Shown: positions 26,470 to 34,272 of the stretch, piece after piece
Layout of the letters: each line of letters starts with the position of its first letter
Position numbering within the stretch: position 1 is the stretch's first letter
Source of the DNA: Solirubrobacter soli DSM 22325
Lineage (GTDB): Bacteria; Actinomycetota; Thermoleophilia; Solirubrobacterales; Solirubrobacteraceae
NCBI RefSeq assembly: GCF_000423665.1
Contig: NZ_AUIK01000024.1
Location: forward strand, 62,001-126,000
Direction of reading: 5' to 3'
Length of the DNA: 64,000 nt
Translations under genes and position numbers: made by a program
Notes under the pieces: model-generated
The model's input: the letters and a program-made list of their open reading frames with translations, nothing else
Databases searched by the model: none
What the model was told of the DNA's origin: nothing

Positions 26470-27263
26470 CCGCTACAGCATCGCAACCGTTCGCGCACGC
26501 CCCCACGAGCGCGCACCCCACGGTCGAATCCCGCGTTGCGCGCGTGTCGCCGGCGCCGGCCGCGCCGCTGGGCGCCGCGCCGCTGTTGGCGGTCTGCGGC
26601 GTCTGCGGCGGCGCGGGCGCGAGCACCATCAGCGCACTGATCGCCTCCGCGGCCGCGGCCAACGGGCACGTGCTGGTCGCCGACACCGGCGGCCCGAGCG
26701 GCGGCCTATCCGCCCGCACCGGCGTCCAGACACCATGGTCGCTGCCCGAGGCCGCAGAGCTGCTGGTGCGTGATCCCGACCTCGCCCGCCGGCTCTGGGC
26801 GACCGAGCGGATCGGGCCGTTCGAGCGACGCATCGTCGCCGCCGCGCCCGGCCAACTCTCCCCCGTCAGCCCGGCCCGGCTCGCGCGACTGCTCAAGATC
26901 CTGCGGCGTGACCTTCACCACACGCTGGTCGTCATCGACTGCGGCACGCTGCAGCACGAAGCCGGCCTGCACACGCTGCGCGATGCCTCACACGTCGCCT
27001 GGGTGCTCCCCGACACCGACCGCGGCGTCGCGCACGCCCGAGCAATCCACACGCTGCTCGCACCCCGGCCCGCGGCTCGTGAGCTGATCCTCGCGCGACG
27101 CGATCCCGCCGCCGCGCCCGCCTCGCTGCGCACGCTCGCACGGCTCGCCGCGGCGCGCGGCGCCCCGCTCGTCCACCTTCCCCTCCTGCCCGACGACACC
27201 CGACGCGCGCTGACGGCAGCGCAGGTCGGTCTGCAGGCCGTCCTCGGCGTGCTGCGACGATGA
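26466..27263 (+). CDS. ParA/CpaE-like P-loop protein with a degenerate Walker A
   Basis: A 265-residue protein of the MinD/ParA/CpaE type. At residues 47-54 the deviant Walker A reads CGGAGAST where active members have KGGxGKT/S, so the signature lysines are missing. Later features fit the fold (LVVIDCG near 156; VLVADTGG near 70). It may be an ATPase-dead scaffold or localisation protein for the transfer apparatus. It starts with GTG overlapping the VirB4 stop (GTGA) and overlaps the next gene by 4 bp. It is distinct from the separate ParA at 56.2 kb. Confidence 0.7.
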   Translation: MTATASQPFAHAPTSAHPTVESRVARVSPAPAAPLGAAPLLAVCGVCGGAGASTISALIASAAAANGHVLVADTGGPSGGLSARTGVQTPWSLPEAAELLVRDPDLARRLWATERIGPFERRIVAAAPGQLSPVSPARLARLLKILRRDLHHTLVVIDCGTLQHEAGLHTLRDASHVAWVLPDTDRGVAHARAIHTLLAPRPAARELILARRDPAAAPASLRTLARLAAARGAPLVHLPLLPDDTRRALTAAQVGLQAVLGVLRR

Positions 27264-27811
27264 GCCACGCCGACCGTCTCAGCCGTCAGGCCGCGAGCGT
27301 TGGCGCGGCGATCGCCGCCGCCACTCTGGCCGTTGCCCTCGTCGTGCGCCTCGCGGCCGCCGAACCGACGCGCCGGCTGCTCGACTTCCCGTTCGCCGGG
27401 CTGATCGCGGGCCCCGAGACGGCAATGAGCATCCTCGCCGCCAACCTCCGGCTGCTGATCGCCACGCTGGCCGCCGCCGTGATCGTCCAATCGCCGTGGT
27501 GCGTCCCGCGTGCCGGCCACCGCACGGCAGTCGGCACGCTGGTCGTCAGCGCGCTCGACGCGCTCGTCGCGCTCAACAGCGCATTCAACGTGTGCTTCGT
27601 CGGGGCGGCACTCGGCGCCTACGGGATACGGATGGCCACCGCCATGCTCCCCCACGGACCGCTCGAGCTCGCCGCCTTCGCGCTCACGCTCGCCCTCTAC
27701 CTGCGGGCCCGCGAAGGCCCACTGGCACCCCGCCACCTGGCCGCGGTCGCCCCGGGCTGCATCGCCCTGCTGGTCCTCGCCGCCGTCCTCGAGACCTGGG
27801 TCGTGCCATGA
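27260..27811 (+). CDS. SpoIIM-like integral membrane protein
   Basis: A 183-residue protein with about five transmembrane helices. The segment LNSAFNVCFVGAALGAYG followed by MLPHGPLELAAFAL matches the hallmark of the SpoIIM/DUF95 family (Pro-His-Gly, then Glu-Leu). SpoIIM in Bacillus acts in peptidoglycan remodelling during engulfment. Its place in a conjugation operon suggests a role in opening or bridging the cell wall during transfer, which is inference. ATGA overlaps couple it to both neighbours. Confidence 0.65.
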   Translation: MSHADRLSRQAASVGAAIAAATLAVALVVRLAAAEPTRRLLDFPFAGLIAGPETAMSILAANLRLLIATLAAAVIVQSPWCVPRAGHRTAVGTLVVSALDALVALNSAFNVCFVGAALGAYGIRMATAMLPHGPLELAAFALTLALYLRAREGPLAPRHLAAVAPGCIALLVLAAVLETWVVP

Positions 27812-29145
27812 GCCCCGGCCGCATGGTCGCGCTGTTGCTGCTCGTCGGCGCCGCGCTGGCCACGAGCGCGCTGTTCGCCGCGCGGCTGCCGCACACCCTG
27901 ACCGTCGCGCCCGATCCACCCGCCAGCGCGTCGCGCGAACCGGCCAATCGCGAGCCCCACCGCCACCGCATGGCTCGGCCAACGTCCACGCCGCGGACCC
28001 CGGCACCTCGACCCCACGTCGGCCGGTCAGAGCTGGGCCCACGGGTGCTCGGCCTCAGCCTGCCGATCCTGATCGCGCTCGAGGTCGCGGGCGGCGCGCT
28101 CGGACTGGCCACCACGGCCCTCGCGCTCGGCGTCCGGCGGGCCCGCGCGCGCCGCCACCGCGACTACGCGCGCTACGTCCTGCATCTCTCACCCCACGAC
28201 GAAGCCAAACCCCAGGACGTCGAGGATCTCATGGAGGCGATCGCACACCTCGTGCGCGCCCTGCCGGCCGACCGCGCACGCCACGGCCAACCCTACGTCG
28301 CCCTCGAGCTCGACCACGGCCCCGGCCCTTCCGGCGAGCCCGAATGGGCACTCGCCGTCCGCTGCCCCCCGCGGCTCGCCGTCGCCCTCGACGGCGCACT
28401 CAGCGCCGCCTACCCCGACGCCCGCCTCGGCCGCATCGCCGGCGAACCCCCGCAACCCGCCCCCACTCCCGTCGCGATCCCCGGGCACGTGATGCGCTTC
28501 CGCAAACAGCGCGGCTTCATCTACCCGCTGCTGCCGGCCGCCGACGAGCTCGCCTCACCGCCCCTGGAAGCGATCGCGCACGCCCAGGCCTCGCTCGGCG
28601 TGCCGTCCACGATCCGCTTCGCGCTCACCCCCACGCCCGCCAGCTTGGAGGCGATCGCGCACCGGCTCTTCCGCCGCCACGAGAACCGGCTCGCGCGCCA
28701 AGGCCGGTGGGGACTGCCCGAGGCCGGCCTGACCTCGACGCTGCAGCGCGCCGAGCTGACCAACGCCGGCCGCGCGCAGAACCGCAGCCTGTTCTGGCTC
28801 GAGCTCGTCATCGCCGCCGCCGACCGCGAGACCTGTCGCCAGCTTGCGGCCGCCGTCCAGGCCCGCCGCGGCGAGAACCGCCTGCATCGCCGCTGGATGC
28901 CGATCCGCCAGAACCTCTACCGCCGCCGCTTCCCCACCGTCATGCCACCGCTGATCCCCTCGCCGCGCGCCGTGATCTCGGCCGCCGAGGCGGCGCACCT
29001 GCTCGCCCTACCGACCGCCCGCATGAAGGGCGTGCCCGTCCGCCGGATCGCCATCCCCCGCATCCCGATGCCGCCCGAGATCCACCGCGCCAACGCCGAG
29101 CACGCCATCCCCGCGCCCGACACGCCCCGCGGGATCGCCCCATGA
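27808..29145 (+). CDS. Membrane-anchored conjugation protein of unknown function
   Basis: A 445-residue protein with a signal-anchor helix (~6-25), a Pro/His/Arg-rich linker, a second transmembrane helix (~76-100) and a soluble C-terminal domain (~110-445). The soluble part has alternating strands and helices with conserved-looking features (YVALELDHGPGPSGEPEWAL broken by loops, RFRKQRGFIYPLLPA). It is encoded directly before the coupling protein with an ATGA overlap, so it probably bridges the secretion channel and the coupling protein. I do not recognise the family. Confidence 0.55.
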   Translation: MSPGRMVALLLLVGAALATSALFAARLPHTLTVAPDPPASASREPANREPHRHRMARPTSTPRTPAPRPHVGRSELGPRVLGLSLPILIALEVAGGALGLATTALALGVRRARARRHRDYARYVLHLSPHDEAKPQDVEDLMEAIAHLVRALPADRARHGQPYVALELDHGPGPSGEPEWALAVRCPPRLAVALDGALSAAYPDARLGRIAGEPPQPAPTPVAIPGHVMRFRKQRGFIYPLLPAADELASPPLEAIAHAQASLGVPSTIRFALTPTPASLEAIAHRLFRRHENRLARQGRWGLPEAGLTSTLQRAELTNAGRAQNRSLFWLELVIAAADRETCRQLAAAVQARRGENRLHRRWMPIRQNLYRRRFPTVMPPLIPSPRAVISAAEAAHLLALPTARMKGVPVRRIAIPRIPMPPEIHRANAEHAIPAPDTPRGIAP

Positions 29146-32012
29146 GCACGCTCACCGCCGGCAGCGTCCGCCACCGCCCGCTCCCCTACCCCGTGCTTCC
29201 CGTGCTGCGCGCGGCCAACGGCGCCGGGCTGATCCACCCCGACGACCGCCGCTACGGCACCCTGCTCGTCGGCGGCCAGGGCAGCGGCAAGACCGCCGCC
29301 ATGCTGCGCACCTACCTCAACGACATCCGCGACCACGACGCCGCCGTCGTCGTCCTGGACCCCAAGAGCGAGCTCAGCCACCTCTGCCTGCAGCTCACCC
29401 CGCCCGACACGCCCAAACGCGTCTGGTTTCTCGACCTCGGCCACCCCGCCTTCGGCATGAGCCCGCTGCGCCTCAGAGACGCCGAACCGCTGCCGCTGCA
29501 GGCCACCGCGATCGCCGACAACATCGTCGCCGCGCTGCTGGACATCAACGAGAACCAGATCTTCCAATCCTCCCGCCGCTACCTTTACCACGCCGTCATC
29601 GGTGCCCTCGCCCTGGCCGCCAAACAGCATCGCCGCGCCCGCTTCGAGGACGTCTACCAACTCCTGCTCCCCGCCAAGGCGGACGCTCGCACCGCCGTCT
29701 ATGAGGCGTGCGCGGACACGCCGGACCTCGACCAGACCGCCGAGTTCTTTCGCTCCGAACTCCCCCAGGACCTGCAGATCGCCGGCAGCGCCACCGCCCA
29801 GCGCCTCGACGCGCCCCGCAACAAGGTCTCCGGCCTCACCGGTGTCCCGCCGCTGCGGCGCTTCTTCAACCACACCTCAGACGTCGCGCTCTCAGACATC
29901 GTCGACGCCCGCGACATTCTCATCGTCGACGCCAACATGGCCGCCATCGGCGCCGAGAACAGCAAGGCCTGCATGCACTTCGTCCTGCGCATGCTCCACA
30001 CCCAACTCCAACGCCAGGTCCGCCGCCCCGAAACCGACCGCCCGCGCGTCGCGCTGCTCGCCGACGAAGCGCACTACATCGCCTCCGCCGAGAACGTCGT
30101 TGACCAGATCGCCACCCACCGCGCCGCCGGCCTCGATGTCACCTTTGGCCTCCAGTACCTCGCCCAGCTCGGCGCCGGCTCAGAGCACGAACAGAAGATC
30201 CGCAAAGGCATCGTCAACCTCCTCCAGAGCCGCCTGCTCTTCCGGCTCGGCGACCACGAAGACGCCGAAGACGCCGTCCGCATCGCCATGGCGGTCTACA
30301 CGACGATGATCCGCGACGACCCCGACTCCCGCGCCCGCCTACGCGTCACCCCCGAACAGATCCTCAACCTGCCCGTCCACCACTGCCTCGCCTCCTGGAT
30401 CGCCGGCGGCACCCGCGCCGCCAGCTTCATCGGCCAAACCTTCCCCTTCCCCCCCGACATCACCGACACCTGGGCCCAGACCCACCGGCACCGACTCCAC
30501 GACGCCGTCGGCCCCTACCCCGAGGCGCTCGCCTCAACGCTCACCCTGCAGAGCCCTTCCAGGCCTCAGCCGTCACCGCCGGCGCTCTCCGACCAATCGC
30601 CGCCTTCGGAGTCGCCGCCGGCGGCCGACAACGCGAAACGCCGAACCGCGGCCGCAACCGCACACCTCCCGGACGCGACGACCGAACGCGCCACGCCCGC
30701 CGCGGCGAGATCGTTCACGACCTCGGAGCAGCGAGAGGGCGGGCAGGCTCCGTGCCCGTCGCCTCTCGACAACGTCGCACGGCCAGAGGCGTCCCGACCC
30801 GCGCCTCGCGTGGAGCGGATTGAGTCCGAACCCGCGCCGCAGTTCGCGAGCCCCGTGCTTCGAGTCGTCGGTCGGCCCGCACGCGCGCTCGACACCGAGC
30901 GTCCGTCGCGACCAGCACCGGAGAGCCTGCGCGAGCTCGCGTTCATCGACCGCATCAACGAGATCAAACCGCTCGAGCACAAGCCGCCCGCCGAGCGCCG
31001 CCCGCGCCTCTACGACACCGACTACGCGATCCTCGCGCTGCTCGACCGCGCCGGCCTCCTCCTACCCTCGCTTATCGGCCGCGCCGTCCTGCCCGGCAAG
31101 GACGCCAAGACCGTCCGCCACCGCCTCAGCAAGCTCTACGGGCACGGCCTCGTGGCGCGCGCCGGCATCGGACTCAGCGAACGCACCAGTGCCGACGGCC
31201 GCCTCCCAGCGGTCTACAGCCTCACCCGCTTCGGCCTCGAACTCGCCCAACAACGCACGCCGCCCGCCGTGCACCCACAACGCGAGTGGAAGCCGATCGA
31301 GCAGCGCCGCGCCGGCACGCTCCCGCACAACCTGCACGCCATCTCCTGGGCGATCGAACTGCACCGCGTCGCCGGCGAACTCGCCACTGACTACTGGCGC
31401 ACCCCGCGTTACGCCACCGGCCGCTACCCCGTCCCGCAGACCGGCAATGGCCACAAACGCCACCCGATCACCGCCGCCGAACTCGACGTCGCCGAAGGTC
31501 ACGCCTACCTCGACCTGCCGCCGTTTCGCGAGATCAAGCCCGACCTCTCCCTCGAGCTGCGGATCCCCAGCCTGCGGCTCACCTTCGACCTGCTCGTCGA
31601 GCTCGACCTCACGGCCCGCCCTTCCTACAACCAGGACAAGCTGCGCGCCTACGACGCCTTCCTCACCGGCTGGACGCTCGCCCACCCGCGCTACCGCGCA
31701 CTCGGCACGCGGCCGGTTACCGTCTTCGTGTTCCGCGACCGCCGCAGCGCCCTCGCCTGCGCCCGGGAAGCCGACCGGCTGCTGACCGGCCGCGTCGGAC
31801 AGATGGGCACGGCGGCACGCGACTGGTACTACGCCGGCCGCCAACACCTCTTCTTCGCCGCCGAACCCGACATCCACCGCGACTCGCTCAGAGCCTTCGC
31901 TCTTCCGCCGCTGCCATCACCCAGCGAAAATGCGCCGCGGAGCGACGCCGACCGACTCGCGATCCGAACCGTCGAACTCCTGCCGCCGACCGTCGTGCGC
32001 GCATCGGGCTAG
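29142..32012 (+). CDS. VirD4/TraG-type coupling ATPase fused to a replication-relaxation domain
   Basis: A 956-residue protein. Residues ~30-430 form a TraG/VirD4 coupling-protein ATPase: Walker A GGQGSGKT at 44-51 and Walker B LLADEAHY near 305. No N-terminal membrane helix is visible. A Pro/Ser/Ala-rich linker (~460-600) follows. Residues ~620-880 resemble the replication-relaxation family (PF13814), with a winged-helix segment (LYDTDYAILALLDRAGLLLP) and LHAISWAIELHRVA plus the acidic strand FDLLVELDL. That family is associated with plasmid DNA relaxation. The fusion would join substrate recognition or nicking to the coupling ATPase in one chain; no separate relaxase is seen in the window. 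Confidence 0.82.
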   Translation: MSTLTAGSVRHRPLPYPVLPVLRAANGAGLIHPDDRRYGTLLVGGQGSGKTAAMLRTYLNDIRDHDAAVVVLDPKSELSHLCLQLTPPDTPKRVWFLDLGHPAFGMSPLRLRDAEPLPLQATAIADNIVAALLDINENQIFQSSRRYLYHAVIGALALAAKQHRRARFEDVYQLLLPAKADARTAVYEACADTPDLDQTAEFFRSELPQDLQIAGSATAQRLDAPRNKVSGLTGVPPLRRFFNHTSDVALSDIVDARDILIVDANMAAIGAENSKACMHFVLRMLHTQLQRQVRRPETDRPRVALLADEAHYIASAENVVDQIATHRAAGLDVTFGLQYLAQLGAGSEHEQKIRKGIVNLLQSRLLFRLGDHEDAEDAVRIAMAVYTTMIRDDPDSRARLRVTPEQILNLPVHHCLASWIAGGTRAASFIGQTFPFPPDITDTWAQTHRHRLHDAVGPYPEALASTLTLQSPSRPQPSPPALSDQSPPSESPPAADNAKRRTAAATAHLPDATTERATPAAARSFTTSEQREGGQAPCPSPLDNVARPEASRPAPRVERIESEPAPQFASPVLRVVGRPARALDTERPSRPAPESLRELAFIDRINEIKPLEHKPPAERRPRLYDTDYAILALLDRAGLLLPSLIGRAVLPGKDAKTVRHRLSKLYGHGLVARAGIGLSERTSADGRLPAVYSLTRFGLELAQQRTPPAVHPQREWKPIEQRRAGTLPHNLHAISWAIELHRVAGELATDYWRTPRYATGRYPVPQTGNGHKRHPITAAELDVAEGHAYLDLPPFREIKPDLSLELRIPSLRLTFDLLVELDLTARPSYNQDKLRAYDAFLTGWTLAHPRYRALGTRPVTVFVFRDRRSALACAREADRLLTGRVGQMGTAARDWYYAGRQHLFFAAEPDIHRDSLRAFALPPLPSPSENAPRSDADRLAIRTVELLPPTVVRASG

Positions 32013-32988
32013 CAATCCAACCCCGCTCACCCCGCGAGCTGCTGCGGTGGGAATAGGTTCGACTCGCGGGACGGCCCTGCAAATCCGGAACTTCTGTCAT
32101 GCCCGCCGCCCGAAAATTCCCCGTTCGAGGCCCCGACCGCGACAGCGCATCCCCTAACGCCTTCGCGCGGGGTTGCCGGTATTGAGTGCGGGTCGTTGGC
32201 GAACGAGCCCGAGATCATGCGAGTGATCCGATGGTGGCCGATGAGGCGGCGGAAACACGCCGACCGGACCGGTGTCGCTCAAAGTTGACCCGTCGAACGG
32301 CCTGCCCGAGCAACCGAACGCAGCCCGATCCCGACATGCAACGCGACACCGCGACGGGTCGCGGGCCAGAGTCGAGAAACGCCACTCTCGGATGTTGTCA
32401 AAGCGAGAGCGGGCGACCTACCGGACGGTTAGCTCAACGCGGATCTGCGCCGCGAGTCGGTCGAGCCCGCCTGCCTCGAGTTCCAAGGGCGCAGCGAGCG
32501 CCCGGTCTTCTCATCCGAACCACAGGGTCGCATGGCGCGTGCCGTCATCCGTCGCGCGTAGCCCGAAGTCGTGCTCCATCGTTGAGAGCACCTTGTCGTC
32601 TGGCCAGCCCCGCCAGCTGCGCGTGAGGTCGCCGAAGAACTGGACAGGCCGCCTTGGTACCAGGACCGATGTTCTCGACAGACGTCGACGCGCCGATCGC
32701 GGACCCGCGCGTCAGAAGTCTGCTTCCTCGGCCACTCGAGAAACCGCGGTCGCTGCATAGACTCGCGACTCGCCAAAGAAGCCGAGGAATGCAGGCCGGA
32801 ATCGCAGCAGGACACGCCTTGCTCGTCGATGATGGGCTGGCCGACGTTCGACGACAGAGCCGCGAGTCCCAGGGGTCGCGGGACGAAAGGATTCAGATGC
32901 AAATTTGGATGTTCGCCGTGGCGACCGCGCGGTGTGTCGGGTGCGAGGCCGCGCCCGGCGCGCGGACGGCCCGCATGCGTGCAGCGCG
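32013..32988. other. 976-bp interval at the left edge of the defence island
   Basis: No intact gene is supported. The middle holds a decayed DUF6228-like gene (listed separately). The rest has no recognisable content and must include the promoter of the rightward defence operon starting at 32989. Base composition is somewhat less extreme than that of the genes on either side. Confidence 0.5.
32418..32720 (-). pseudogene. Degenerate DUF6228-like gene
   Basis: On the minus strand, three pieces in order read like one protein: SWYQGGL, then FFGDLTRSWRGWPDDK...DFGLRAT with RHATLWFG, then LELEAGGLDRLAAQIRV. The first piece is in a different frame from the second, and a TGA at 32511-32513 interrupts the second and third. 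The pattern (aromatic-GGL, SWRGW, acidic-Gly, C-terminal LEAGxxLDRLAAQIR) resembles DUF6228 family proteins. I judge it to be a remnant with one frameshift and one in-frame stop. Confidence 0.45.
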
Positions 32989-34272
32989 ATGACCATCGCG
33001 GGTCTGACCCTTCCCTTCGTCAGCGCGCCGGATCCCGACGTCAGCGGCGAGGGAAGTCTGGACCCGCTGGGGCTCGCGCGGATCGCTGATCGGCTCGCGG
33101 ACGAGATTGCTCCCGAAGTCACCGCGCGCATGTCGCGCATCCGCTTCGTGACCGCGATCGCTGCGTGCTCGGCGCTCGTGGAACGCCCGATCGAGCTTGT
33201 CGGCGCGGACGGAACGCCGGCCTACCTCGCGTTCGAGTGGCTGGTCGTCGAGGCGTTTGTGCGACGCCGTCCGGACGGCGCGCTCGATGGTGTCCCTGGG
33301 TCGCAGAAGGCACGTCGGCAACTTCGGTCGCCGAATGCGCATCTGGACGCTGGCTCCTATCTCCAGATCCCGAAAGTGTTCGGCTTCCACGGCGTCTACA
33401 AGCGCCTGGCGCGGGACATGCAGGTCGTCGACGAGGTGCTCGGCCTGCTCCCGCGCGGAGAGGGCCTGCTTCGCGTATGGGAGCGCGAGACCGGCCTCGG
33501 CGGGTTCCTCATGGGACGGCAACGCCTGGCGCGTCGCCTGCTCGACGAGGTGCGGGCGGCCCTCGACGGGGGTCGCGTCCGCGCCAGCCCGCGCGCCCAC
33601 CTCTGGGGTGACGTGAGCCGCGTGTTCGCGCCGAGCGGCGCCGGCCCACGGGAACGTGCACTCCTGTGGAAGCTCCTCACGGACCCGGTCCATCCGATGC
33701 GGCGCGAGCTGGCCGAGCTGGTCCGGCGACACGGCCGTCCCGAGCACACCGAGCGCGAGGAAATTGAGCAGTTCCTCACCCTGGACGTGAGCCCTGAGCT
33801 TGCAACCCGGCTGGCCGCCATCGGGGCCTATGAGGCGCTCGTGCGTGAGCTCGACGACGGCCTGCAGATCCTGCGCGTGCTGGCCAGCGCCCTGATGCCG
33901 GCGCCGGTGCGCCCCTCACGGGCCGCCGCGCATCCGGGTCTCGCCCGCGCGGCGGGCAGCGTCGCGTCCGCGGTGGCCGCTGCGTCGGCCGCGCTGGCGC
34001 CGCTCGGGCTCGAGGTCGACGTGGAGGACGCGCTCGGCTCGTTCCGCGATGTGCGAAGCCCCGAGGCGTTCGTCGAGGCGCTGCTTGATCGCCACGACGG
34101 GGTTCAGCGTGACAAGGGCAAGCGCAGCTGGTTCGAGCGCGACGAACGTGGATTCGCGGTCCGTCCCGCGGCGCAGCGGCACGATCCGATCGCGCCGCGC
34201 ACCGAGTACCTGCATCCCTATCGGATCTACTCGCTGCGCTCGTTCGCCAGCGACCTGCACCCGGCGTCATGA
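32989..34272 (+). CDS. Unrecognised protein, first gene of the PLD-SNF2 operon
   Basis: A 427-residue protein, predicted soluble and helical. It starts at ATG 32989 (MTIAGLTLPFVSAPDPDVSG). Noticeable features are an N-terminal SGEGSLDPLGL segment, a conserved-looking KRLARDMQVVDEVLGLLP, and a C-terminal YLHPYRIYSLRSF. No nuclease, helicase or methylase motif is seen. Its stop overlaps the phospholipase-D-like gene by ATGA, so the three genes to 39010 form one operon. It is probably a dedicated partner of the PLD and SNF2 proteins. Confidence 0.6.
   Translation: MTIAGLTLPFVSAPDPDVSGEGSLDPLGLARIADRLADEIAPEVTARMSRIRFVTAIAACSALVERPIELVGADGTPAYLAFEWLVVEAFVRRRPDGALDGVPGSQKARRQLRSPNAHLDAGSYLQIPKVFGFHGVYKRLARDMQVVDEVLGLLPRGEGLLRVWERETGLGGFLMGRQRLARRLLDEVRAALDGGRVRASPRAHLWGDVSRVFAPSGAGPRERALLWKLLTDPVHPMRRELAELVRRHGRPEHTEREEIEQFLTLDVSPELATRLAAIGAYEALVRELDDGLQILRVLASALMPAPVRPSRAAAHPGLARAAGSVASAVAAASAALAPLGLEVDVEDALGSFRDVRSPEAFVEALLDRHDGVQRDKGKRSWFERDERGFAVRPAAQRHDPIAPRTEYLHPYRIYSLRSFASDLHPAS

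Noticed and set aside
26521..26536. Match to the tRNA T-arm sequence (GGTCGAATCCCG), possible attR
   Set aside because: It is inside the coding sequence of the ParA-like conjugation gene, matches only ~11 bases and lacks the acceptor-stem part.
32429..32902. Open frame of 157 codons on the minus strand
   Set aside because: Its own frame is not protein-like; family-like sequence switches frame, so I treat the area as a pseudogene.
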